A stretch of DNA of 37,661 nucleotides from Bacteroidales bacterium (GTDB lineage: Bacteria; Bacteroidota; Bacteroidia; Bacteroidales; PUMT01): the NCBI GenBank assembly GCA_007132225.1, contig SLPB01000149.1, forward strand, positions 1 to 37,661, given 5' to 3'. This document shows positions 25,131-33,584 of this stretch, in pieces (the first letter of the stretch is position 1; each line of letters opens with the position of its first letter). The notes beneath the pieces were generated by a model that saw nothing but the letters and a program-made list of their open reading frames with translations, was not told the DNA's origin and ran no database searches. The position numbers and the translations under genes are program-made.

Positions 25131-27359
25131 CTACTTTTCATGTTCTTCAAATGCCTGCAGTACTGTTAAATGAGAAATCAAATAGGCTAGTGTGCTTTCT
25201 GCACCCTGGTTCCGGTTAACCCCGTATTCTTCAATGCCGTCACAGCAGCCTTTGGTTTCAAAATCATACAAACTCATTCTGAGATCATTTTCTCCCAGAA
25301 ACCACATAAAGCTGGCAAATAGTTTATTTAGATATTCCTTATCTTTAGTCAGCTGAAAAGCCTGTTGATACATTAATACCATAGCCATAGCATCCACAGG
25401 CTGTTGCGCGAACATGGAACGTTTCCCATCTTTCTTAAACCATTTTTCATTGCCGATAATTGATAAATAGCCGTCCCTGATAGTAACATCGGTTAAAAAG
25501 TTCATTGACTCCAAAGCTGTTTGTGATATTTTTTCATCACTAATTATTTCGGCCGAATGCAAAAGGGCAAGTGGTAATATCCCATTATCATATGCCAGCA
25601 ACGACTCAAACCACTTCCAGTCCGCCGAGCTGTTTGCTTCATAATGACTGATTAATTTATAGCTAAGGTTCCTTAATATCTCCGTCACCGGATAATCAGA
25701 GGGGTTACTCCGGAGATAGTAACTTATACCTACCATCGTAAAGGCAATGCTCCTGATAGACTGAAGTTTCTCAAAATTAGGCAATGCATCAAAGAACATC
25801 ATTCTTCCGGTCTGGAAATAAGCATCGTTGGGTGCATTACACATCAGGTACCCAAGTGCCCAGATGGTTCTCCCAAAAGAATCCTCAGAACCGGTTTTAT
25901 CAAGAAAATTTCGATTGAAGCTCAGGAAATTGCGAAATGTCCCGTTGGGATTTTGCATATAGTTGATATAGCTCAAATATAAAGGAGACAATTCCAGTGA
26001 TACGGAATCCTTTTTTTGCCTGTATGCCATCAGTGCCATGATAAGGGCCCTGGCATTGTCATCAAGACAGTAACCTTCCTTTAAATTTGGAATACCAAAT
26101 TTTGCATGTTGAATAATTCCTGTATCATCTGTTAATCTTATAATGTGTGCGAGCGAAAAAGGGGGCAGAAGAAGAGGATCAATAATGGTCTCTTTTTTTA
26201 CAGTTACTACAGGCTCTCCGGCAAGAATTTTTTTTGCTACATTATTATATTTATTCCCTGTCTTTGGCCATATGGTCTGCCTGCCGTAATTATAGGCCTT
26301 TTCCCTGATCATTTTCAGCAGGTCCGGGTTATCCAGTAAATCCATCAAAATAGAGGATAGCTCATCTGAATCATGAAAGTTAAACAGTCTTCCTCTCCCA
26401 TCTGCAAGTAATTCAGAGGCGTGCCAGTATGGGGTTGAAATAACAGCAGAACCTGCTCCAACCGCATAGGAAAGGGTTCCACTGGTAATCTGTGCTTCAT
26501 TGTGATATGGTGTAATATAAATATCGGATGCAGATAAATATCTGAATAATTCCTTCTGTCCGACAAACTCATTCAGGAAAAAAACGTGTTTATCCAGCTG
26601 AAGACCTTTAACCAGAAGCTGTAAATAATTGCGGTATTCTTCTCCGGAGTAGCGAAGGACATTAGGATGAGTTTTTCCCAAAACTATATATAAAACATCC
26701 GGATGTTTTTCAATAACCACAGGTAATGCTTTTATTACCGTCTCGATTCCCTTGTTAGGGCTAATAAACCCAAAGGTAAGCAGGAGTTTTTTATTTTCAA
26801 GGTTGAATTCCTTTTTGGATTGCCGCTGGCTGAACTGAATATCAGGCACCCCGTGCTCAATATATTCAATTTTACTTTTATCCACATCATATATTGTAGT
26901 AAGAAACTCAATTGCCTTATAGCTCATTACAACGACTTTCCTGGCCATTTTACAGATTTCAGACAATACAGCTTTCTGGTCATAGGATGGGTTTTTGATA
27001 ATCGTGTGAAGTGTGACCATCAGGGGGATTTCAAGCCGGTGAAGCAAAGGGAGAATATATACACCATTTTTTCCGCCAAATATCCCGAATTCATGTTCCA
27101 GAACAGCAATATCCGCACCACTGAGATTAATAAAATTTGCTGCTGATAAATAATCTCTTTGATGCTCCTGCCGTATTGTCATTTTAACCTCTTCAGGGTA
27201 ATCATAGGTTAACTCATGGTCGTTCATCGCAACTATAAACCCGTCTGTTGGATCCTGATCTTCCCTGATATCATTCACCATAGATTTGTAAAGATCCTCA
27301 GTAAAAGTACCGATGCCGCATTCCCGTGGAGGGTATGTGCCAATATATGCAATTTTCAT
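25131..27359 (-). CDS. GT4 glycosyltransferase fused to a C-terminal helical-toroid domain
   Basis: This is a 742-residue two-domain protein. Residues 1-385 form a GT4 glycosyltransferase (MKIAYIGTYPPRECGIGTF; FGFISPNKG at 196-204; ITPYHNEAQITSGTLSYAVG at 282-301). Residues about 400-742 look like an (alpha/alpha)-toroid as found in several glycosidase and epimerase families: GYCLDDNARALIMALMAYR near 429-447, SEDSFGRTIWALGYL near 491-505, WKWFESLLAYDNGILPLALL at 581-600, QQPVDAMAMVLMY near 652-664 and NRNQGAESTLAYL near 715-727. The usual second Glu of E-x7-E is not obvious in this subfamily. It is first in the operon with the short GH130 and the second GT4, behind a 40-bp palindrome. The toroid might trim or bind the nascent glycan. 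Confidence 0.88.
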   Translation of the reverse strand: MKIAYIGTYPPRECGIGTFTEDLYKSMVNDIREDQDPTDGFIVAMNDHELTYDYPEEVKMTIRQEHQRDYLSAANFINLSGADIAVLEHEFGIFGGKNGVYILPLLHRLEIPLMVTLHTIIKNPSYDQKAVLSEICKMARKVVVMSYKAIEFLTTIYDVDKSKIEYIEHGVPDIQFSQRQSKKEFNLENKKLLLTFGFISPNKGIETVIKALPVVIEKHPDVLYIVLGKTHPNVLRYSGEEYRNYLQLLVKGLQLDKHVFFLNEFVGQKELFRYLSASDIYITPYHNEAQITSGTLSYAVGAGSAVISTPYWHASELLADGRGRLFNFHDSDELSSILMDLLDNPDLLKMIREKAYNYGRQTIWPKTGNKYNNVAKKILAGEPVVTVKKETIIDPLLLPPFSLAHIIRLTDDTGIIQHAKFGIPNLKEGYCLDDNARALIMALMAYRQKKDSVSLELSPLYLSYINYMQNPNGTFRNFLSFNRNFLDKTGSEDSFGRTIWALGYLMCNAPNDAYFQTGRMMFFDALPNFEKLQSIRSIAFTMVGISYYLRSNPSDYPVTEILRNLSYKLISHYEANSSADWKWFESLLAYDNGILPLALLHSAEIISDEKISQTALESMNFLTDVTIRDGYLSIIGNEKWFKKDGKRSMFAQQPVDAMAMVLMYQQAFQLTKDKEYLNKLFASFMWFLGENDLRMSLYDFETKGCCDGIEEYGVNRNQGAESTLAYLISHLTVLQAFEEHEK

Positions 27360-27750
27360 AAGTAAATATTTAGATTAAATTATTGGTCTTATGGATCTTA
27401 CCATAACAATATTGTCATGGTAAGATTCATTGGTGTAATTTTATAAAAAGACGAACTTGCAGAACTCACATGTAATCATTTTAATCCCTGCTAATTATCT
27501 GTATCCATATTGTTTTCATAATTAAAAATTAACGTTTTACATACTGCCTGATCCAGATATAGAAAACGGATTGAAAATTTTCCTGGTTTGTGGGCAGAAC
27601 AGTTACTTTCGGCTGAAAAATGCTTGTCCATATGGGGCTGGACAGATAAAATACATGTAGATTGTTTATAGCCCGGAGATATGTTCAATAAAGATAAGCA
27701 TATTTAACGATACGGCAAAATAACGGTACTTTGAGATTATGCAGGTCCGG
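27360..27750. other. Spacer between the GT4 fusion gene and the patatin gene
   Basis: This 391-bp gap contains the 40-bp palindrome at its left end. The remainder (27431-27750) has only a 65-codon minus-strand frame from a TTG that looks like chance. I see no terminator for the patatin gene and no -7 box with TTTG for the GT4 operon. Confidence 0.5.
27391..27430. promoter_or_regulatory. 40-bp near-perfect palindrome upstream of the GT4/GH130 operon
   Basis: Left arm from ATGGATCTTACCAT, centre ACAATATTGT, right arm to ATGGTAAGATTCAT. Eighteen of 20 base pairs are symmetric; the exceptions are 27394/27427 and 27405/27416. It ends 31 bp before the ATG of the fusion gene, where an operator or leader hairpin would be expected. 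Its left half shares 22 of 23 bases with 16738-16760. Confidence 0.7.
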
Positions 27751-30078
27751 TTAAAAACTCCACCCGAGATTGATGTAGGCAAGCAGGTGGTTTGTCTGGG
27801 GACTGTAGGTAACTGATACTTTCATCGGACCAATGAGTGAAAGGTAACCTGCGCTCAAACCTGCACCAAATATCAGTTGATCTGTTGAAAGCTCATCCAG
27901 GTTCTCAAATTTAAAATCGTATATGGCAGCATTTAAAACCGGGGAAAGGTAAAATTCAGACCACACATTATAATGCCATCCCATGCCGGCTGTAACAGCC
28001 GATGCCGTAATGATCTCAAACTCATTAAGACCCGTAAAAGTCAGCTGATTACGCAAGAAAGGGTACGTCCCTCCCAGGTTGAACATCTCTATGAATCCCT
28101 GGGTATAGCTATAATTATAGCCCGCCTGTATGTGGGTAAAATATGTCAGTCGATTGTTAAGGGGAATAAAAGATCTCCAGTTAAGTTGCATCCTGAAAAA
28201 GTTCTGGATGTTTATTTCCTGGTCGGATAAATCACCGGAAGCTCCTCCTTCATCTGCAGGATTATCCAGTGAATGTTCCTGGCCTGAAAAGTATGTTGTC
28301 TCTATTGTCAGGTCCTGTCCTTTCCGGGGGAATGAATGCTGATCCAGGGAATACCTGTTCCATTTTGCAAATGTCTCAAAGCCTCGTTTATAACCACTAA
28401 CCTGCAATCCGGACTTTATAACCGGTTTAATACTCATACTATAAAAAGCGGCGCCGGTTGTTAAAAATGAATGGCGCCGGACAGAGTGGTTGATTGAACT
28501 TTCTACCCGAAAATAGCTTTCTTCATACCTGCCGATTGTTTCAAATTGTTTAAAAACCGGAAATTTGATAATGTCACCGTATGCATGAATGCTGCCCCAT
28601 GTTCTTTGATTGCTTCCGAGGAAAAAGTCAAGACCTCCCCGTAAAGCTGGCTGTTCTCCGATTCGCACCCGGGCTTCCGCATCCAGGTTGTGGAATAGAA
28701 AATTGTAGGTTGAAATGCCTCCGATAAGACCCACTCCTGCAAAAGAATTATAGTGGATAGCAGCACTGATATTAGTAGGGGGGCTTTCTGAAAAGTTAAA
28801 TATCAGGTGTGCCCTGCCCGGATCCTGTTCATCAGGAATATAAGTGTAAGTGATCTTTTCAAAATAACCGGTGGCATAAAGTCTGTTTTTCTTTCTGTTA
28901 ATCTCGTTAACATCAAGGGTGTCACCGGGCCGGATATCAGCCAGGTTCCTTATGAAAAAGCTTCGGATATTTTCAAGTCCCCGGAAGGAAACAGAATCAA
29001 CCACTATACTTCTGATCCGGTCCGGTTGCCCTGGTCTATGCCGCCCCGGGACAGCCTGTTGTCTTCTGGCAATACTTTCAAGATCGGCACTATGACTGCG
29101 TGCTGCCTCTTTGCCCTTTTCAATTATCTCTTTTACATGGGGAAAGCTTGCGGCACTAAATCCATCCAGACAGGGTGACATAAAAAGGTCTGTTTGCTCC
29201 ATATTAATATGTGACATATGCGCATCCTTGAAAAAACCCATCTGATAAATGATCTGGATAGGGGTATGCAGTTCGCCGGCACTTCTAAGTCCAACTGAAA
29301 CATTCACTCCGATTATAAAATCGGCTCCCATTTCCTTTACTACATCAACCGGATAATTATTTACCACTCCGCCATCAAACAGCATCTTGTCATCCCTGTT
29401 AACTGCTGTAAATACAGCTGGTATGGCCATGCTTGCCCGCAGTGCAGTTACTATATCTCCCCGGTCCAATACCACGGGGTCGCCGGTCTCAATATCAGTA
29501 GCCACGCAGGCAAATGGAACCGATAAATCATTAAAATTGTCAATATGGCGAACATGAAAGAACAACCCTTCAAGTAAGCTCCACAATTGCTGACCCTCAA
29601 TTAATCCTGTTTTAAACTGGATACCCCGATCCTTAAAAGGAAGCTCAATCACTGACCGCTCATGATTTTTACGTTTTCGTACATGGACATACTCCAAATC
29701 CGGCCTTTGGCCCAAAACCCCTTCCCAGTCAACTGACAGGGCAATTGACTCTATCTCCCTGGCACTGTATCCTGAAGCATACAGTGCCCCTACAATGGCA
29801 CCCATGCTGGTACCTGAAATATAGTCAATTTCTATCCCCAGGCTGTCAATAAGGTGCAGTATACCAATATGGGCCAGACCCCTGGCGCCGCCTCCGCTCA
29901 GGGTAAGTCCGATGGATCCGTTCTCAGAATGTGGTGCTGGCAGAAGTGATACACCTCCCGGGTTCGCCAAGGCTGACATTGCCAAAGGCCCTGAAAGCAA
30001 AACAATGATTATTAAAATACTTGCGTGCCTGCATATATAAAAAATATTTATGCCAAGGCGATTACCTGATAAGTTCAT
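27751..30078 (-). CDS. Patatin-like phospholipase with POTRA and outer-membrane barrel (type Vd-like)
   Basis: From the ATG at 30078 (the frame opens at a GTG at 30096) the 775-residue protein has a signal peptide (hydrophobic about 20-38, cleavage near ALA). Its patatin domain is intact: oxyanion loop GGGARG at 62-67, nucleophile S91 in GTSMG and the dyad Asp D235 in DGGVVNN. A POTRA-like domain follows (about 354-432, IRSIVVDSVSFRGLENIR to HLIFNFSE), then a BamA-type barrel of about 340 residues ending in Phe (NLGWSF). This patatin-POTRA-barrel order is that of type Vd autotransporters such as PlpD. It should be a lipase anchored at the outer membrane. It lies 25 bp behind the DUF4395 gene in the same direction. 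Confidence 0.92.
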   Translation of the reverse strand: MNLSGNRLGINIFYICRHASILIIIVLLSGPLAMSALANPGGVSLLPAPHSENGSIGLTLSGGGARGLAHIGILHLIDSLGIEIDYISGTSMGAIVGALYASGYSAREIESIALSVDWEGVLGQRPDLEYVHVRKRKNHERSVIELPFKDRGIQFKTGLIEGQQLWSLLEGLFFHVRHIDNFNDLSVPFACVATDIETGDPVVLDRGDIVTALRASMAIPAVFTAVNRDDKMLFDGGVVNNYPVDVVKEMGADFIIGVNVSVGLRSAGELHTPIQIIYQMGFFKDAHMSHINMEQTDLFMSPCLDGFSAASFPHVKEIIEKGKEAARSHSADLESIARRQQAVPGRHRPGQPDRIRSIVVDSVSFRGLENIRSFFIRNLADIRPGDTLDVNEINRKKNRLYATGYFEKITYTYIPDEQDPGRAHLIFNFSESPPTNISAAIHYNSFAGVGLIGGISTYNFLFHNLDAEARVRIGEQPALRGGLDFFLGSNQRTWGSIHAYGDIIKFPVFKQFETIGRYEESYFRVESSINHSVRRHSFLTTGAAFYSMSIKPVIKSGLQVSGYKRGFETFAKWNRYSLDQHSFPRKGQDLTIETTYFSGQEHSLDNPADEGGASGDLSDQEINIQNFFRMQLNWRSFIPLNNRLTYFTHIQAGYNYSYTQGFIEMFNLGGTYPFLRNQLTFTGLNEFEIITASAVTAGMGWHYNVWSEFYLSPVLNAAIYDFKFENLDELSTDQLIFGAGLSAGYLSLIGPMKVSVTYSPQTNHLLAYINLGWSF

Positions 30079-30103
30079 TAAATTCCACGTTTCCACAAGA
30101 CAA

Positions 30104-30559
30104 TTAAAGTGTTCTCCCGGAAGAAGCCGTAATCAAAGAATAAACAATGCATCCGAGGCAATAGCCAAAAACTCCTTCCAAAAAAGCACATAATATCAGC
30201 ATTGAAGCGATAACACCAGCTGCCACCGGCAAATGCAATATGATGAACAATCCCGCAAGAAGACTAAATGTCATTCCCAGCAGGGCTGCAAATTTTTTCG
30301 GAGCTGCATCAACAACTTTTCTATTATTAATGTTCAGTATTTCTGCGGTTTGACCTGCCAGTAATTTTAGCGGACTTGCACTTCCGGATGAAAAGGCTCG
30401 GATTGCAAAATCAGCAGCAAGTACCAGCATCATGAGGTAACTGTTTAAAAAAAGAGCAGTTGTTGTAATCAAAACAGTATATATGGCAGCAGTACGGGCT
30501 GTGTTCTCATCTGCTTTCTGGCCTGATACCGGGCATATTATATCGATATATTTTTTCAT
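30104..30559 (-). CDS. DUF4395 family membrane protein
   Basis: A 151-residue inner-membrane protein with about four hydrophobic helices (near 24-50, 92-108 and 112-145). It carries the two cysteine motifs of DUF4395: CPVSG near the N-terminus (residues 9-13) and GYCLGCIVY near the C-terminus (132-140). The function of the family is unknown; the CxxC pair suggests thiol chemistry or metal binding at the membrane. It is the first gene of a likely pair with the patatin gene (25 bp apart) and is 145 bp downstream of the pterin dehydratase gene. Confidence 0.85.
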   Translation of the reverse strand: MKKYIDIICPVSGQKADENTARTAAIYTVLITTTALFLNSYLMMLVLAADFAIRAFSSGSASPLKLLAGQTAEILNINNRKVVDAAPKKFAALLGMTFSLLAGLFIILHLPVAAGVIASMLILCAFLEGVFGYCLGCIVYSLITASSGRTL

Positions 30560-30688
30560 TTTATAAATAGGAATTTTTTTTATTTCTTACTTTTTTATAA
30601 CTGAAAAACAGCCGGATTGTTATAAAAAATTCCCGGTAATTTTTTATTTGGTTTTTACAGATAAGATTTTTCGCCTCAGATATATAAA

Positions 30689-30703
30689 CCCCGGAAACCG
30701 GAG
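30689..30703 (-). terminator. Weak terminator-like hairpin after the pterin dehydratase gene
   Basis: CTCCGG and CCGGGG (minus strand) pair around a TTT loop just after the stop codon and are followed by TTTATATAT. The stem is only 6 bp and the T-tract is poor, so termination is probably incomplete. Confidence 0.35.
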
Positions 30704-30704
30704 C

Positions 30705-31028
30705 TTATAATTTGTCTATTTTAACGGCCAAAATAAAATCATTCTCAGATAATCCGTTAATGGCGTGTGTAGACAATTCAATCAAAACCTTGCTGTAGTA
30801 AACATGCATATCAGGATGATGACCCTCTTCTTCGGCCAGATCTGCCACTTTATTTACAAAATCCATCGTATGCCTAAAATTCACAAAAGAATATTCTTTT
30901 GATATTTTCTTGTTCCCGCTAACTTGCCAGTCATCCCGAAGGTGCTTTTGATATTCTTCAACCTCACTCTTATCTAAAGGCGGAATTCCACCTTCACACG
31001 GCTTACATTTCTTTTTACTCAGGTCCAT
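30705..31028 (-). CDS. phhB: 4a-hydroxytetrahydrobiopterin dehydratase (pterin carbinolamine dehydratase)
   Basis: This cytoplasmic enzyme dehydrates 4a-hydroxytetrahydropterin made by aromatic amino acid hydroxylases. At 107 residues it has the usual length, and the family signature is clear: EEEGHHPDMHVYYSKVLIEL at 66-85, with the catalytic His pair, then STHAINGLSENDFILA. The N-terminus KKCKPCEGG is the common start of bacterial members. No phenylalanine hydroxylase gene is in the window, so the in-vivo partner is unknown; related proteins are also thought to act in molybdopterin metabolism. It is divergent from the TPR gene across a spacer with a strong hairpin. Confidence 0.95.
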   Translation of the reverse strand: MDLSKKKCKPCEGGIPPLDKSEVEEYQKHLRDDWQVSGNKKISKEYSFVNFRHTMDFVNKVADLAEEEGHHPDMHVYYSKVLIELSTHAINGLSENDFILAVKIDKL

Positions 31029-31160
31029 ATTAATATATAAAAATTTAATTAAACATCCATTACGATATTTTTAATAATTTGACCAGATAATATTTTTTTG
31101 ATTTTTGCCTGGTCGAACTCTCAGGTAATAACTGCTCGTTTCACAAAAACTATAATTACC

Positions 31161-31200
31161 TTACATAGAACAATTTTTCAACTAGTATTGTTCTATGTAA
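31161..31200. promoter_or_regulatory. Perfect 14-bp-arm hairpin in a divergent spacer
   Basis: TTACATAGAACAAT (31161-31174) and ATTGTTCTATGTAA (31187-31200) are exact inverted repeats around a 12-nt loop. It lies between the pterin dehydratase start and the TPR gene start. No T-run follows on either strand, so it is more like an operator or structured leader than a terminator. An ATG follows directly (31201), opening a 17-codon frame. Confidence 0.7.
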
Positions 31201-31313
31201 ATGGAGGAATTTATTAAGAAAGTTGCTCACTGTCATATCCGCATGTCAGTTTAATTGGTTTGGTTTTTGATGAGTTCCTGTTATCACCGATATTTGAAAA
31301 AGGGATAGTAATC

Positions 31314-33584
31314 ATGAAAGACAAAGAGCTAAAGGCACACTACGCTGAAATTTGCAGCAACCTGGCTTCAAGAAGATTGAAGCCGGCGTTTGACCTGATT
31401 GGAAAACTCATTTCAGAAAATGGAGTGGGAACTTATTATGACGAATACCAGAACCTGGAAGAAACCTACCATCTTATGCTTAAATACACGGTAGAGGGCA
31501 TCAAAGACCCCGAGCGGCAAAAAATTTACCGAAAACTTATAGTTTCGGTATTCGAACTGGCCGACAAGGTAAATGAAGCTATACGTATGAGGTTATCCCC
31601 ATCGGTGGAGTATGAAAAAAAACGGTCCTTCAAAAGTTCATTTTCCACCAGCCTTGAGTCTTTCCTGGCACAAACGGAGGATAAACTGCCTCATCACGGG
31701 GATGGTGAAGCTTTCAGCAGAACGGGCATGGAACACCAGCAAAAAATGAAAAGGCTGTTTCATCATATCTGGTTTAGCGACAAACTGACATACGAAGAAA
31801 CAGAACCGTTGCGCAAGTTTTTCCTGAATTCCCGGGTATCGGTTCATTATAAATCGTTTATTATTGCTGCTTTAATGCTCAGTCTCCAACGTTTTTTCGA
31901 TAAGGAAAAATTCAAAATGCTCTTTGATGCATGCGATTCCGGTGAAACTGAGATGAATCAGAGGGCGCTGACAGGTTTGCTTATCAACCTGTACAAATAC
32001 GATGGCCGTATGCCATTTTACCCGGAAATTACCGGCAGGTTGAAGATACTAAACGAAAATCCTCAATTTAAAAGTAATATAGAGCGAATCATTCTTCAGT
32101 TTATCCGCAGTAAAGAAACCGAAAAACTGCAACAACGGATCCGGGATGAAATTCTACCTGAGATGATAAAAATAAGTCCCAACCTGAAAAACAAAATCAA
32201 CCTCGATAGTTTGATGGAAGAGAGCATTTCGGAGGACAAGAATCCTGAATGGGAGGAGATTTTTAAAGATTCGCCGGGTTTACTTAATAAAATGGAAGAG
32301 TTTTCGGAAATGCAAATGAAAGGCGCCGATGTGTTTCTGGGGTCGTTTGCCATGCTGAAATCATTCCCCTTCTTTAACGAAATGGATAACTGGTTTATAC
32401 CGTTTTTCCCTGAAAATCCTGAAATAGCCGAAACACTTGATGCAACAGACCAAACCGCCCGGCACCTGATTGAATCCATTGACCGGGCACCAATTTTGTG
32501 TAATTCAGATAAATACTCCTTTTGTTTCAGCATTCAGAGACTGCCAAAAGAGAATCTGGAGTTTATGACACAGGCAATGAAAGCAGAAATGGAACAGTTA
32601 AGCGAATTGCAGGTTGATGAAGACCTGCTGGATCCGGGGCGTAAAGCAGAGGCTGTTTCCAATCAGTACATACAGGACCTTTACAGGTTCTATAAACTAT
32701 TCCCCCGAAAGGATGATTTTGAAGATATTTTCAACTGGAGGTTCGATTTTCATAACAAGCTGGTTTTGGGTGATATTCTGAGAGAAGACCCGAAAGTACT
32801 ACGCAATATTGGAGAATACTATTTTGCCAGGAATCATTTTGAGGAAGCAGCTGAAATTTTCAGTTACCTGCTGGAGCATGACAGAAAAGGAGAGCTGTAC
32901 CAGAAAATAGCCTGGTGCTACCAGAAAACAGGTGATTTCAAAAAGGCACTGGATGGTTACCTGAAAGCAGAATTATATGAAGTCGACCAGTTGTGGAATC
33001 TTAAGAAAATTGCCCTTTGTTACCGTAACCTTAAACAACCGGACAAAGCAATAGACTATTACCAGGCTGCTGAAAAACTGGAACCGGAGAATCTAAGTAA
33101 CCAGTTTAATATCGGGTATTGCCTGCTGGAACTGGACAAGTTTGAAGAAGCCCTGAAATGCTATTTTAAGGTTGAATACCTCTCGCCCGGTAATAAAAAA
33201 GTCTGGCGGCCCATTGCCTGGTGCTCATTTCTGACCGGCAAAAAAAAGCAGGCCGAAAAATATTTTTTGAAGCTCATGGATGACCAGCCCAGCAAGCATG
33301 ACCTCATGAACATGGGACATGTACAATGGAGCCTGGGCAACCGTAAGTCTGCACTGGAATTCTACCAGAAATCAATCACAAGAGAGGGGGCCCCGGCGAA
33401 AGGAAGGCCTTCGGAAAAACCTCCCCAAGAAGGGTTTACAAAAGAAGACATTGAGAAGGAAACGTTTACACAAGACGGATTCCTGGAGGTTTTCGAAGAT
33501 GACCTGCCCCATCTGCTCAACCAGGGCATAGATAATGATGATGTACCCATTATGCTCGATCAGCTCAGGTATTTTCTTGAGTAA
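31314..33584 (+). CDS. TPR-repeat protein of unknown function
   Basis: The frame opens at a TTG (31260), but the ATG at 31314, preceded by AAAAAGGGATAG, is the likely start, giving 756 residues. No signal peptide or membrane segment is visible. The first 480 residues are helical and charged with no recognised domain. About 490-690 hold at least five TPR units (NIGEYYFARNHFEEAAEIFS, KIAWCYQKTGDFKKALDGYL, KIALCYRNLKQPDKAIDYYQ, NIGYCLLELDKFEEALKCYF, PIAWCSFLTGKKKQAEKYFL). The tail has a Pro/Lys-rich linker, then an acidic helix. The architecture suggests a scaffold for protein contacts. The stop codon begins a set of 29-bp tandem repeats. Confidence 0.85.
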   Translation: MKDKELKAHYAEICSNLASRRLKPAFDLIGKLISENGVGTYYDEYQNLEETYHLMLKYTVEGIKDPERQKIYRKLIVSVFELADKVNEAIRMRLSPSVEYEKKRSFKSSFSTSLESFLAQTEDKLPHHGDGEAFSRTGMEHQQKMKRLFHHIWFSDKLTYEETEPLRKFFLNSRVSVHYKSFIIAALMLSLQRFFDKEKFKMLFDACDSGETEMNQRALTGLLINLYKYDGRMPFYPEITGRLKILNENPQFKSNIERIILQFIRSKETEKLQQRIRDEILPEMIKISPNLKNKINLDSLMEESISEDKNPEWEEIFKDSPGLLNKMEEFSEMQMKGADVFLGSFAMLKSFPFFNEMDNWFIPFFPENPEIAETLDATDQTARHLIESIDRAPILCNSDKYSFCFSIQRLPKENLEFMTQAMKAEMEQLSELQVDEDLLDPGRKAEAVSNQYIQDLYRFYKLFPRKDDFEDIFNWRFDFHNKLVLGDILREDPKVLRNIGEYYFARNHFEEAAEIFSYLLEHDRKGELYQKIAWCYQKTGDFKKALDGYLKAELYEVDQLWNLKKIALCYRNLKQPDKAIDYYQAAEKLEPENLSNQFNIGYCLLELDKFEEALKCYFKVEYLSPGNKKVWRPIAWCSFLTGKKKQAEKYFLKLMDDQPSKHDLMNMGHVQWSLGNRKSALEFYQKSITREGAPAKGRPSEKPPQEGFTKEDIEKETFTQDGFLEVFEDDLPHLLNQGIDNDDVPIMLDQLRYFLE

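Noticed and set aside
27491-27688. 65-codon minus-strand frame in the patatin/GT4 spacer
   Set aside because: Begins at TTG, has no ribosome-binding site, no hydrophobic segment and low-complexity-free but unpatterned sequence; no support for a gene.
31201-31254. 17-codon frame after the 14-bp-arm hairpin as a leader peptide
   Set aside because: No run of regulatory codons and no terminator/antiterminator pair downstream; mentioned only in the hairpin finding.
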